Positions 7,501 to 15,103 of a DNA stretch of 64,000 nucleotides are shown here, piece after piece. Where the stretch lies: positions 1 to 64,000 of the forward strand of contig NZ_POSF01000018.1 of assembly GCF_004343605.1 (NCBI RefSeq), written 5' to 3'. Origin of the DNA: Dehalobacter sp. 12DCB1 (lineage in GTDB: Bacteria; Bacillota; Desulfitobacteriia; Desulfitobacteriales; Syntrophobotulaceae). The translations under genes and the position numbers were made by a program. The number at the start of each line of letters is the position of its first letter. Positions within the stretch are counted from its first letter, which is position 1. The notes under the pieces were generated by a model. It was given only the letters and a program-made list of their open reading frames with translations. It had not been told where the DNA came from and did not search any database.

Positions 7501-8238
7501 TTATTGTTTCCTATTTTTCAATTGTCTTATTCTTTTCTCATGCGCTACTTCTAAAACATGTGTTTCATGTGTCAGCATATAAAGCTTTGGTAAATCACGG
7601 ATAATTATTTTGCTCTTCTTTTTTTCCAGGATATTCTGCCTTCTTAACCATCCCAATACCTTAGATACTGTTACATAATGCGTCCCCGTAATCTCCGATA
7701 TATCTTTCATCGATAGGTCAATATTGATTTCTATACAATCATTCACTTCGATGCCACTGGCGAGGCAAAGTTTGTAAAGCAACCTTACAACTCTGACAGT
7801 AGGATTAAAATAATCCATCTCGGTTACTTGTTTAACATAATAGTTTATTTTGGATTGATAGTTCTTAAGAACATCAATTACAATATCATCATCTATACAA
7901 AAGATTTGTCTGATTTGTTGCTCTGTAAAAAAACAAACTTGGCTGTCTTCAGTGGCAACAGCATAGATGCCACTGAACTCTGTGAATAAAAGACTCAATA
8001 TACAATACTTCCCAGCAAAATACATCAATTTTTCCCGTTCATCCTCAATGAACAAATTGATTTTAAGCCTTCCATAAATGACATAACCTAGAGTTAGCAT
8101 TCTATCTCCCGGAAAAACAACCGTACTTCCTTTCGGATAAGTTTTTACAGACCCTAAATGAGTATACTTAACTAGTTTCTCAACTGGAAAGAATGTATCC
8201 GGAACTACTACGTCCAATTTTTTAAGATCTTCTTCCAT
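7501..8238 (-). CDS. rdhK: CprK-like transcriptional activator (RdhK) of the second rdh cluster
   Basis: A 245-aa CRP/FNR-family protein. The N-terminal effector barrel starts with PDTFFPVEKL, close to the PDNFFPIEKL I recall for CprK. The C-terminal winged helix has recognition segment SEITGTHYVTVSKVL (~residues 183-197), nearly that of CprK. CprK binds ortho-chlorinated phenols and activates from dehaloboxes, so this protein probably controls the two TTAA-N6-TTAA promoters seen here. Its first 60 residues contain no cysteine, so the Cys11-mediated redox switch described for CprK cannot operate in the same way. The gene is upstream of and co-directional with rdhBA, separated by a 139-nt gap with its own promoter. 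Confidence 0.9.
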   Translation of the reverse strand: MEEDLKKLDVVVPDTFFPVEKLVKYTHLGSVKTYPKGSTVVFPGDRMLTLGYVIYGRLKINLFIEDEREKLMYFAGKYCILSLLFTEFSGIYAVATEDSQVCFFTEQQIRQIFCIDDDIVIDVLKNYQSKINYYVKQVTEMDYFNPTVRVVRLLYKLCLASGIEVNDCIEINIDLSMKDISEITGTHYVTVSKVLGWLRRQNILEKKKSKIIIRDLPKLYMLTHETHVLEVAHEKRIRQLKNRKQ

Positions 8239-8434
8239 ACTCGTCTTCCTCCCGTCATTTTTTCAACCGCCGGGTAATATGCTGGTTAAATGCCTATCTC
8301 CCCTTTCCTCACTTTGTATATAAAAAATGTTTTAAATGTTTACATACATTAAATATTTTACTGAATGTTTTATGGTAGACTGAATACGGCTGTTAAGTCT
8401 TTTACTATCTTAAGAATTTAACAATAGCGCATAT

Positions 8435-8476
8435 ATTATACAATATTAACTTCTTTTATTGTTTAATTCGCGTTAA
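8435..8476 (-). promoter_or_regulatory. Second dehalobox-like operator and promoter, upstream of rdhK2
   Basis: TTAATTCGCGTTAA (8463-8476; TTAAT-N4-GTTAA, one mismatch to the dehalobox) lies with its centre exactly 29 nt from a perfect minus-strand TATAAT (8440-8435). This reproduces the geometry at 7415-7456. Transcription would start near 8428 and leave a leader of about 190 nt before rdhK2, so positive autoregulation is inferred. The rest of the 487-nt gap (8239-8725) holds an inverted repeat TGCTACC (8497-8503)/GGTAGCA (8554-8560) and the terminator near 8685. I see no ORF there. Confidence 0.75.
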
Positions 8477-8670
8477 ATTTTTTATGCCATCCGTAATGCT
8501 ACCGTTCAAATTGTTTTGACATGGTGGCCCGGTTAGTTATATATCTTCTCTGAGGTAGCAGCCTAAAAAGCATTTCTATTATATAGTTGCAACATTTTTT
8601 TGTAACCACATGGTTTACGTTACTTAACAAGTCCATTACTGCACCTATTCTCAATTATGCAGGTGAACAA

Positions 8671-8700
8671 AAGACAACCGGGATCAAATCCGATTGTCTT
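8671..8700 (-). terminator. Terminator of the MFS-UroD-microprotein operon
   Basis: AAGACAACCGGGAT pairs with ATCCGATTGTCTT with one wobble and one bulge. It lies 26 nt after the microprotein stop. The sequence and its flank (CAATTATGCAGGTGAACAAA) are nearly repeated at 12573-12620, showing that the duplicated unit extends past the genes. Confidence 0.7.
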
Positions 8701-8725
8701 TTAATTCTTCCGTATTTTCTTTGTT

Positions 8726-8872
8726 TTAAAACAGCGCCAGGAAAGTTACATAAACAAAAACCATTTCCTGTCCGATATCCCAATTTATACCTATCGCAGG
8801 ATCGTTATCTGCGAGTTCCGGATGTTGTTTAACAATATCACTCCAGGATATCAACAATTTTTCTTCTACCAT
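8726..8872 (-). CDS. 48-aa conserved microprotein, copy 1
   Basis: A 48-codon frame beginning MVEEKLLISWSDIV and ending YVTFLALF. AGGAGG lies 7 nt before the ATG, and the start is 13 nt after the UroD stop. An in-frame upstream start inside the UroD gene is not needed. Two further copies (12665-12808 and 14947-15090) share the frame and the pattern L(L)ISWSDIVK-HPELA-DPA-x-WDIGQEM-F-YVTFLALF, with changes at K/Q, V/I and D/K positions, which argues for selection on the protein. The C-terminal YVTFLALF is hydrophobic; the rest is acidic. I do not recognise the family. A small partner or stabiliser of the UroD/corrinoid proteins is an inference from its position. Confidence 0.8.
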   Translation of the reverse strand: MVEEKLLISWSDIVKQHPELADNDPAIGINWDIGQEMVFVYVTFLALF

Positions 8873-8885
8873 GAAGCGCCTCCTA

Positions 8886-10049
8886 TCAATAAATACCATA
8901 CTCCTTGACAAACTTGTTTACTGCGATGATATTCTCCGCCTTGCCTGTGATGATTTCCTTATCGGTACAAAATACATATCCGCCGCCTGGTGCCAGAATG
9001 TCTACTAATTCTTTGGCCTTGGCGATACATTCTTCTTTCGTACCAAATTGCAGTAAAGTTGCCGGATAAAGTCCCGAAATACACATGGTATCTCCGAGTT
9101 TATCCTTGATCTCTTTAGGGTTCCCGTATTCGAACCAACCCATGGATTTCTTGGCAGGCAGCTCTTGTAGGTGATCGTAATAACGAGACCAATCGCCTTC
9201 ATAAATTGGAACGACATTGATATCCTGGGAAGCAAAAAACTCCATGATCTTTTTAAAGGACGGCCAGTAAAACTTGTTAAAGTCCGATGTTTTCAACATC
9301 GTTGGTAAATGCATCGGTATATAAACAACTTTGGGATATTGTTTCGGTGGAACCATGTTAAGCTGGCTCATGCCAAACCTGATGACCAACGGTGTAAACG
9401 CCTCTATTGCTGCTAAAAGTTCCCCGGGACAACGTCGGATATCCATGAAGGCGTTTTTAATGCCCCGGAAGAAATCAGCAATCCAATCCATCGAGTGGAT
9501 AATCGTAGCATCAACAAGTTTGGGCATTCCGTATTGACCGGCCATTGCACCGACAATAGCTCCGGATTGCGCCCCAAACATACCGAATTTCATAGCGCCT
9601 TTAGCCAATGCCAGTTCTTTTACCGGTGAAGGTTTGGCCAGTTCGGCGTATTTCCTGGGCAAGATTTTTTCTACCAAAAACTTGAACGGATCTTTGGCAA
9701 ACTCCGGATATTCATCGGCTGTCATGATTTGGGCATGCTCATCCGAATACTGTGCGACAGTACTGTCACTCAAATAATGAAATGCTTTGCTCCCTAATGC
9801 CTGATAAACACCGCCTGGCCTGGGAAAGTAGCGATGAACCATGTCCAGCGGGATTTCAGTGACCACTTTCATCATGGCTTTACGGCCTTTTTCCATATCC
9901 CAGTTTGTTTCTGCATCGGTATACCCTGCAAACTCGGCGCACCAGGAACCATACGTGCCAAGCAGAGGTACGCGGTCTGGCTGTTCCAGATTGAAGGCTT
10001 TGAATACCCGTTCTAGACGTTCTTGATACAGATTCGCAACTTCACTCAT
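8886..10049 (-). CDS. UroD-family (MtaA/CmuA-like) putative corrinoid methyltransferase, copy 1
   Basis: A 387-aa protein of the uroporphyrinogen decarboxylase fold, whose MtaA/CmuA branch transfers methyl groups to or from corrinoid proteins. It is not a true HemE: the HemE N-terminal substrate motif is absent and it sits in a corrinoid context. The zinc motif HxCG of MtaA is replaced by IYEGD (Glu284). Conserved His247 (PMHLPTML) and Cys323 (DTMC) are candidate alternative ligands. All three paralogues here share this. It follows the MFS transporter by 3 nt and precedes the microprotein, so it is probably co-transcribed with both. Substrate unknown; O- or N-demethylation is an inference. 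Confidence 0.8.
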   Translation of the reverse strand: MSEVANLYQERLERVFKAFNLEQPDRVPLLGTYGSWCAEFAGYTDAETNWDMEKGRKAMMKVVTEIPLDMVHRYFPRPGGVYQALGSKAFHYLSDSTVAQYSDEHAQIMTADEYPEFAKDPFKFLVEKILPRKYAELAKPSPVKELALAKGAMKFGMFGAQSGAIVGAMAGQYGMPKLVDATIIHSMDWIADFFRGIKNAFMDIRRCPGELLAAIEAFTPLVIRFGMSQLNMVPPKQYPKVVYIPMHLPTMLKTSDFNKFYWPSFKKIMEFFASQDINVVPIYEGDWSRYYDHLQELPAKKSMGWFEYGNPKEIKDKLGDTMCISGLYPATLLQFGTKEECIAKAKELVDILAPGGGYVFCTDKEIITGKAENIIAVNKFVKEYGIY

Positions 10050-10052
10050 TGA

Positions 10053-11486
10053 TCAACCCACCAACCCATTATTTGAAGAAATTTTAGTACGCACGCCGAT
10101 AACCAAGAGACAAGCTACACCCATTAAAATACCATCTAAAATCAAAGCTGACCCCCAATTTCCTGAGCTTCCGCGAAGCACACCGGAGACTACCGGAGCC
10201 AAAATAGCACCGATCTCAGAAACAAGATTCAATGTGCCGAAAGCTGCGCCACGTAAATTGGCCGGTGCGTTCTCTGAAGCTAGGGCGTGTCCGACCGGAC
10301 ATAAAGCGAAGTAAATCAAACCCGAAAGAAATAGTATAATGGATTGAATAACCATATCTTTTCCACCGGTCGTTACATAGGCTGTGAAGATAAAAATAAA
10401 TAATGTCATTAGCGCCAACATGACGATAAATGTATTGCGGCGGCCATTGGGTTTATGGGAAACCATATCGGATATTTTGCCGCCCAAAGGAAAACCGATG
10501 ACTCCGGCAATGGCATTAAATGATATAACAAGAAGCGCCGCAGTGAGCGTTCCGCCACCAAAATCTTTGACAATGGCACCGCCCCAAAAACTATAAAACC
10601 AGAGATGCCATAATAAGGGGATGTGTACAAGGTAGATAAGAATAAGGTTTCTATCCTTTAGTACAGGGCCAACCTCGCCGCCTTTAGTAACGACAATATA
10701 GCCTAAAAATACAATGGCCAAGAAGGATAAAATGACAGCAATCATTATATCACTTAATCCTACCGTATTTGCCGCAAAATAAATAGCCATAATGACAATC
10801 AAGAAAACTATGGAATATTTAGATAAATTGATTATGGCCTTCATGTAATTTTCAGAAACGCTTTTATCTTTCGGCTTTAAAGCAATCCGCATGATTATAG
10901 CCACGACAATGGTAACTATCCCCAGAACGATAAACGGCATTTTCCATGCATTTTGACCTAAAACAGACTTACCCGCATTTATCAAATATATTGTTCCAAC
11001 CAAAGCCGCCGACAGCCCCACAGTAAGCCCGGCCATAACGACACCCATTCCTAAACCAAGCTTCTTAGGGGGAGTCACCTGGGCAACCAAGGAGCGGTCA
11101 TTTGAATAAAGAACGCCTTCGCCTAACCCGGTTAATACACGTAAAGCAACAAAAACCATCAAGCCGCCAATCAAACCGGTTAAAAGTGTTGTAATTCCCG
11201 CCCAGAAGATACTAATAACAATGATTGTGCGATAACCAAATTTGTCTCCGAAGTATCCTCCAGGAAATTGTGTCAGCATGTATCCGGCAAAAAATAAGCT
11301 TCCCAGTAATCCGCCAAGGGCATACGGGTTTGCAGCAGCGCTCAAAAAACCCACCTTATTGGCAATCATCCAGCTCACCACCGGACCAGTACATGCGCGA
11401 TCAGCATATGATACGACCCAGCCAATAAACAACATTGCCCATACCGTATGGTAGCTTTGCCATCCTTTTTCTGTTTGTTCCGTCAT
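10053..11486 (-). CDS. MFS transporter, 12-TM, next to UroD copy 1
   Basis: A 477-aa major facilitator protein. The family signature after TM2 is visible as GGYFGDKFGYRT (~75-86), and about 12 hydrophobic helices follow, with a long loop (~200-215) between the halves. The N-terminal half resembles anion:cation symporters for organic acids (sugar acids, aromatic acids), although the substrate cannot be read from sequence. Its stop is 3 nt from the start of UroD copy 1, so the transporter occupies the place held by the corrinoid-protein gene in the other two modules. It probably imports the methylated substrate. A divergent lysR gene lies 177 nt away and likely controls it. Confidence 0.85.
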   Translation of the reverse strand: MTEQTEKGWQSYHTVWAMLFIGWVVSYADRACTGPVVSWMIANKVGFLSAAANPYALGGLLGSLFFAGYMLTQFPGGYFGDKFGYRTIIVISIFWAGITTLLTGLIGGLMVFVALRVLTGLGEGVLYSNDRSLVAQVTPPKKLGLGMGVVMAGLTVGLSAALVGTIYLINAGKSVLGQNAWKMPFIVLGIVTIVVAIIMRIALKPKDKSVSENYMKAIINLSKYSIVFLIVIMAIYFAANTVGLSDIMIAVILSFLAIVFLGYIVVTKGGEVGPVLKDRNLILIYLVHIPLLWHLWFYSFWGGAIVKDFGGGTLTAALLVISFNAIAGVIGFPLGGKISDMVSHKPNGRRNTFIVMLALMTLFIFIFTAYVTTGGKDMVIQSIILFLSGLIYFALCPVGHALASENAPANLRGAAFGTLNLVSEIGAILAPVVSGVLRGSSGNWGSALILDGILMGVACLLVIGVRTKISSNNGLVG

Positions 11487-11663
11487 AAATAAACTCCTCT
11501 CATACTTGATTTATTTGGCTCAAAGATATTTGTCCTCTTGAACCATTTCTATAATTTTTTGTATTTTCTAAAAATTAGTTTATCAGGAAACCATTGATAT
11601 GTATAATATATATATAGTGATATATGCATATGATTTTTGTATCGAATCAAGAAAGGGGTACTC
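11487..11663. promoter_or_regulatory. Divergent control region between the MFS operon and lysR
   Basis: The 177-nt gap between divergent genes is very AT-rich. It contains the palindrome ATATGCATAT (near 11622-11631) and the run ATATGTATAATATATATATAG (11598-11618). LysR proteins usually bind T-N11-A sites in such gaps. A TATAAT-like -10 for lysR is plausible within the run, but I cannot assign it uniquely. Confidence 0.5.
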
Positions 11664-12542
11664 ATGGATATACGTCAATTACGTTACTTTCGGACAATTG
11701 TTGAAAAAGGACAGATTACACTGGCAGCAAAGGCTTTGAATATGGCCCAGCCCCCTCTGAGCCAACAACTCAAGCAGCTCGAAGATGAGCTGGGAACGAC
11801 GTTAATTATCAGAGACTCCAAACGTTGGGAAATGACTGAGGCTGGAATATTGTTGTATCAACGCGCAGTAGAATTGATGAATTTAATGGAAGATACTAAA
11901 AAAGAAGTCAAAGAATTCAGAGATGGAATTCGAGGAACGCTACTCATTGGCGCGTCGTCAACTTGCGTTTCCTTACTGCCTGGCCGAATTAAGCTCCTTC
12001 AGGATCAATATCCAAAACTTTATTTTAAATTATTGCTGGGCGATTCGCGTTTTCTTGAAGAAATGTTGGAGAAAAGATCAATTGAAGTTGCTTTGCTATT
12101 ACTTCCCGTTAAATCCAAAGAAATTAAGGCCCTACGTTTGCCCAAAGAGCCGTTTGTGGTTGTAATACCATCAGACTGGAACATGTTTTTTCCTGAGGAT
12201 ACTATAAGCTTACAAGATATTGTTACCTATCCTCTCCTTCTATTGAGAAGAATTGAGGGAAGAGGTTTATATGAGGAAATCCTCGAAAAGTTTAATGCGT
12301 ACGGCTTAATGCCTGATGTAATATTCGATTGCCCTGATATTTCTACACTGCTGACTTTGGTTACTTTGGGAGTTGGGTTGACCTTAGTCCCCAAATTCAG
12401 CATCAACCCTGTTTTTTATGACAAGATAAAAATTCTACATATTAAGGAATCTTTCCTTGAAAAGGAACCTGCAGTGGTATGGGTAAAGGACAGATATTTG
12501 TCTAAGGTAACCAAAAAATTTCTTGAGACATTCTCAGAGTAA
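11664..12542 (+). CDS. LysR-family transcriptional regulator
   Basis: A 292-aa LTTR. N-terminal winged HTH (MDIRQLRYFRTIVEKG, then AAKALNMAQPPLSQQLKQLE, residues ~18-40), followed by a two-lobed effector-binding domain. The start at 11664 is chosen because GAAAGGGG lies 7 nt upstream; an in-frame TTG at 11637 has no ribosome site. It is divergent from the MFS-UroD operon and is the only plus-strand gene in the island, so it probably regulates that operon in response to the imported substrate or a product. The effector is unknown. Its stop converges on the terminator at 12591-12620. Confidence 0.88.
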   Translation: MDIRQLRYFRTIVEKGQITLAAKALNMAQPPLSQQLKQLEDELGTTLIIRDSKRWEMTEAGILLYQRAVELMNLMEDTKKEVKEFRDGIRGTLLIGASSTCVSLLPGRIKLLQDQYPKLYFKLLLGDSRFLEEMLEKRSIEVALLLLPVKSKEIKALRLPKEPFVVVIPSDWNMFFPEDTISLQDIVTYPLLLLRRIEGRGLYEEILEKFNAYGLMPDVIFDCPDISTLLTLVTLGVGLTLVPKFSINPVFYDKIKILHIKESFLEKEPAVVWVKDRYLSKVTKKFLETFSE

Positions 12543-12590
12543 ATTGGAATTTCTCTTTCACTTTACTCCTCAATTATGCAAAGTGAACAA

Positions 12591-12620
12591 AAGACAACCG
12601 GGACCAAACCCGGTTGTCTT
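12591..12620. terminator. Bidirectional terminator between lysR and the second module
   Basis: AAGACAACCGGG (12591-12602) pairs perfectly with CCCGGTTGTCTT (12609-12620), a 12-bp stem with a 6-nt loop, between convergent genes. It is nearly the same sequence as the terminator at 8671-8700. Confidence 0.85.
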
Positions 12621-12664
12621 ACTTACTTTTGCTTAATTTATATTTAGTTCCTTATTCCTTTGTT

Positions 12665-12808
12665 TTAAAAGAGCGCCAGGAAAGTTACATAGGCAAAGAT
12701 CATTTCCTGTCCAATATCCCAGCTCATAGCCATCGCAGGATCTTTATCTGCGAGTTCCGGATGCTCTTTAACGATATCACTCCAAGAAATCAACAATTGT
12801 TCTTCCAT
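12665..12808 (-). CDS. 47-aa conserved microprotein, copy 2
   Basis: A 47-codon frame starting MEEQLLISWSDIVKEHPELA and ending AYVTFLALF. GGAGG precedes the ATG, 13 nt after the UroD copy 2 stop. It is the second member of the triplicated family, with the same length (one residue shorter than copy 1) and the same invariant WDIGQEM and TFLALF blocks. Substitutions against copy 1 are mostly conservative (V/E, Q/E, N/K, V/I, V/A). It shares its transcript with a corrinoid protein and a UroD protein. No annotated family is known to me. Confidence 0.8.
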   Translation of the reverse strand: MEEQLLISWSDIVKEHPELADKDPAMAMSWDIGQEMIFAYVTFLALF

Positions 12809-12821
12809 CGTGAAGCACCTC

Positions 12822-13988
12822 CTATTTATAAACACCATACTCCATGACAAACTTGTTTACGGCGATGATGTTTTCCGCTTTACCTGTAATCAGTTCCTTA
12901 TCCGTACCAAATACATATCCGCCGCCCGGGGCCAGAATATCCACTAATTCTTTGGCCTTGGCGATACATTCTTCCTTCGTGCCAAATTGCAGCAAGGTCG
13001 CAGGATAAAGCCCGGAAATACACATGATATCCTTGAGTTTCTCTTTGATTACTTTCGGATCGCCGTATTCAAACCAACCCATGGATTTCTTGGCAGGCAG
13101 CTCTTGTAGGTGATCGTAATAACGAGACCAATCGCCTTCATAAATTGGTACGACATTGATGTTCTGGGAAGCAAAAAACTCCATAATCGTTTTAAACGCC
13201 GGCCAGAAGAACTTATCAAAATCAGAAGTTTTCAACATTGTGGGCAAATGAATCGGTAATTCCAGAACCTTCGGATATTGCCTCGGCGGCGTCATAAGAG
13301 CCTGACCCATACCAAGCCTGATAATCAACGGCGTAAATGCCTCAATAGCCGCCAAAAAGTCATTGGGACAACGGCGGATATCCATGAAGGCATTTTTAAT
13401 GCCCCGGAAGAAATCAGCAATCCAATCCATCGGGTGTAAAATAACACCGTCAAATAGCATAGGCATTCCGTATTGCGTGGCAAGCGCGCCTACAATACCC
13501 CCAGATTGTGCCCCAAACATGCCGAATTTCATAGCGCCTTTGGCAAATGCTAAGTCTTTTATCGGTGAAGGTTTGGCCAGTTCGGCATATTTCCGCGGCA
13601 AGATCTTTTCTACTAAAAACCTGAACGGATCTTTGGCAAACTCCGGATATTCATCAGCTGTCATGATTTGGGCATGCTCATCCGAATACTGAGCGACAGT
13701 ACTGTCACTCAGATAATGAAATGCCTTGCTCCCCAACGCCTGATAAACGCCGCCAGGCCTGCCAAAGTAGTTATGAACCATGTCCAGCGGGATTTCGCTG
13801 GCTACTTTCATCATGGCTTTGCCGCCTTTTTCTATATCCCAGTTGGTTTCTGCATCCGTATACCCTGCAAACTCGGCGCACCAAGACCCATAAGTACCCA
13901 GTACCGGTACACGGTCCGGCTGCTCCAGATTAAAGGCTTTGAATACTCGGTCTAAACGTTCTTGATACAGATTCGCAACTTCACTCAT
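12822..13988 (-). CDS. UroD-family putative corrinoid methyltransferase, copy 2
   Basis: A 388-aa paralogue, closest to copy 1 (8886-10049) with long identical stretches. The same features are present: MSEVANLYQERLDRVFKAF start, conserved His in the IHLPTML block, IYEGDWSRYYDHL in place of the HxCG zinc motif, and DIMC in the C-terminal region. Its start lies 3 nt after the stop of the corrinoid protein gene and its stop lies 13 nt before the microprotein, so CoP-UroD-microprotein is one operon. This pairing is the classic arrangement of a methyltransferase with its cognate corrinoid protein. The substrate is unknown. Confidence 0.82.
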   Translation of the reverse strand: MSEVANLYQERLDRVFKAFNLEQPDRVPVLGTYGSWCAEFAGYTDAETNWDIEKGGKAMMKVASEIPLDMVHNYFGRPGGVYQALGSKAFHYLSDSTVAQYSDEHAQIMTADEYPEFAKDPFRFLVEKILPRKYAELAKPSPIKDLAFAKGAMKFGMFGAQSGGIVGALATQYGMPMLFDGVILHPMDWIADFFRGIKNAFMDIRRCPNDFLAAIEAFTPLIIRLGMGQALMTPPRQYPKVLELPIHLPTMLKTSDFDKFFWPAFKTIMEFFASQNINVVPIYEGDWSRYYDHLQELPAKKSMGWFEYGDPKVIKEKLKDIMCISGLYPATLLQFGTKEECIAKAKELVDILAPGGGYVFGTDKELITGKAENIIAVNKFVMEYGVYK

Positions 13989-13991
13989 TGC

Positions 13992-14630
13992 TCAACCCAC
14001 CCATCTCTGGCATATTTTGACACCTTCAGCTGCGTTTGTGGAGAAACCATCGGCTCCTATGCTTTTACAAACAACCTCATTAACCGGTACGCCACCGATA
14101 ATCACCTTGACTGAATTTCTAAGGCCTGCTTCAGCAAGACCGTGAACTGTTTCTTTCATGCTGTCCAGCGCCAAAGTCAGTACGCCGCTTAATCCGACAA
14201 TATCCGGGTTTACCTCTTTTACCTTGTCCACGATCTGGTTAACCGGAACATTGATCCCCAGGTCGATCACTTCGAAACCCGCGGCTTCTACCATGGACCT
14301 GAAAATATTTTTACCGATATCATGAAGGTCTCCGAAGACAGTAGCCAGGACGACTTTTCCGCCTTTTGCTGAGGACCCTGTGCCTAAAGCTGGTTTGAGC
14401 TTGTCCATGACGTTTTGCAGCACTTCCCCGGCGAAGACTAAATCCCCAATAAAGTACTCGCCTGAATCATAGCGCTCGCCTACGAGCGTCATACCTTGCT
14501 GACAGGCTTTAACAATTTCTTGGACTTCTGCGGCATTGTCATCTTTGCTTAGTACTTCATCAATCGCCTTGTTTAACACGTCTTCGTCCAAATCGGACAT
14601 CGCTTGAATCAGGACTTTCGAATCTACCAC
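13992..14630 (-). CDS. Corrinoid methyl-carrier protein (MtbC/MtaC-like), copy 1
   Basis: A 212-aa, two-domain corrinoid protein. The N-terminal helical cap (about residues 1-85) is followed by a Rossmann B12-binding domain with the base-off signature DLHDIG (101-106, His103 as the lower cobalt ligand), SGVLTLAL and IIGGVPVN. Proteins of this family carry the methyl group between substrate-specific and acceptor methyltransferases. The start is GTG with AAGGAGG 10 nt upstream. The stop is 3 nt from the UroD start. It differs from copy 2 (16280-16918) at few positions, so the two modules are recent paralogues. A promoter-like sequence lies at 14676-14703. Confidence 0.92.
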   Translation of the reverse strand: MVDSKVLIQAMSDLDEDVLNKAIDEVLSKDDNAAEVQEIVKACQQGMTLVGERYDSGEYFIGDLVFAGEVLQNVMDKLKPALGTGSSAKGGKVVLATVFGDLHDIGKNIFRSMVEAAGFEVIDLGINVPVNQIVDKVKEVNPDIVGLSGVLTLALDSMKETVHGLAEAGLRNSVKVIIGGVPVNEVVCKSIGADGFSTNAAEGVKICQRWVG

Positions 14631-14675
14631 TTCAAACCATCCTCCTTAAGTTTTTTACAGCTATTTTTTTAGTCT

Positions 14676-14703
14676 ATGATAATAAAATTTGCTGTCTATA
14701 CAA
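14676..14703 (-). promoter_or_regulatory. Putative promoter of the second module
   Basis: On the minus strand TTGTAT (14703-14698) and TATCAT (14681-14676) are 16 nt apart. The block around it (GATATATTAACTTGTATAGACAGC) is conserved upstream of the other corrinoid gene (16982-17011) although neighbouring bases differ. This supports a shared promoter or operator. The rest of the 316-nt gap holds the terminator near 14870 and AT-rich sequence with no ORF. Confidence 0.5.
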
Positions 14704-14856
14704 GTTAATATATCATAGGTAAAATTTAAAAAATCTTAGCGCTTACTAAGGGGGTAATTTATATATTTTAAATTTTCAAAATTATTATCAGTAAAAAAAC
14801 AAATGAAAATTAGGGGCGCGTGATCTGTTCAAAAATATAACCTAAAAGGCCGGATA

Positions 14857-14883
14857 AAAAAGCCAGGATATTCTCCTGGCTTT
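14857..14883 (-). terminator. Terminator of the third module
   Basis: AAAGCCAGGA pairs with TCCTGGCTTT around a 5-nt loop, followed on the minus strand by TTTTTATCC. The stem is the same as that at 116-138 after rdhK1 and unlike those after modules 1 and 2. Confidence 0.85.
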
Positions 14884-14946
14884 AAGCCTTTGCTTCATAT
14901 GATATTCTTGTTCCTATTTCCCGGGTGGTAATATATTTTCTTCGTT

Positions 14947-15090
14947 TTAAAAAAGCGCCAGGAAAGTGACATAGGCAAAAATCATTTCCTGCCCGATATC
15001 CCAATTCATGCCCATTGCTGGATCTTTATCTGCGAGCTCCGGATGCTCCTTAACGATATCACTCCAAGAAATCAATAACTTTTCTTCCAT
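14947..15090 (-). CDS. 47-aa conserved microprotein, copy 3
   Basis: The third copy: 47 codons, MEEKLLISWSDIVKEHPELA at the start, WDIGQEMIFAYVTFLALF at the end. GGAGG lies before the ATG, 13 nt after UroD copy 3. Its UroD neighbour is the most divergent of the three, yet the microprotein is almost unchanged from copy 2. It therefore seems more constrained than the enzyme beside it. Confidence 0.8.
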   Translation of the reverse strand: MEEKLLISWSDIVKEHPELADKDPAMGMNWDIGQEMIFAYVTFLALF

Positions 15091-15103
15091 CGCGAGGTAC
15101 CTC

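Noticed and set aside
8497-8560. Cobalamin riboswitch in the rdhK2 upstream gap
   Set aside because: There is an inverted repeat (TGCTACC/GGTAGCA), but no B12-box sequence or matching multi-stem core.
1-8700. Transposon flanking the PceABCT-like cluster, as in Tn-Dha1
   Set aside because: No transposase gene, insertion-sequence ends or direct repeats are visible at either side within the window.
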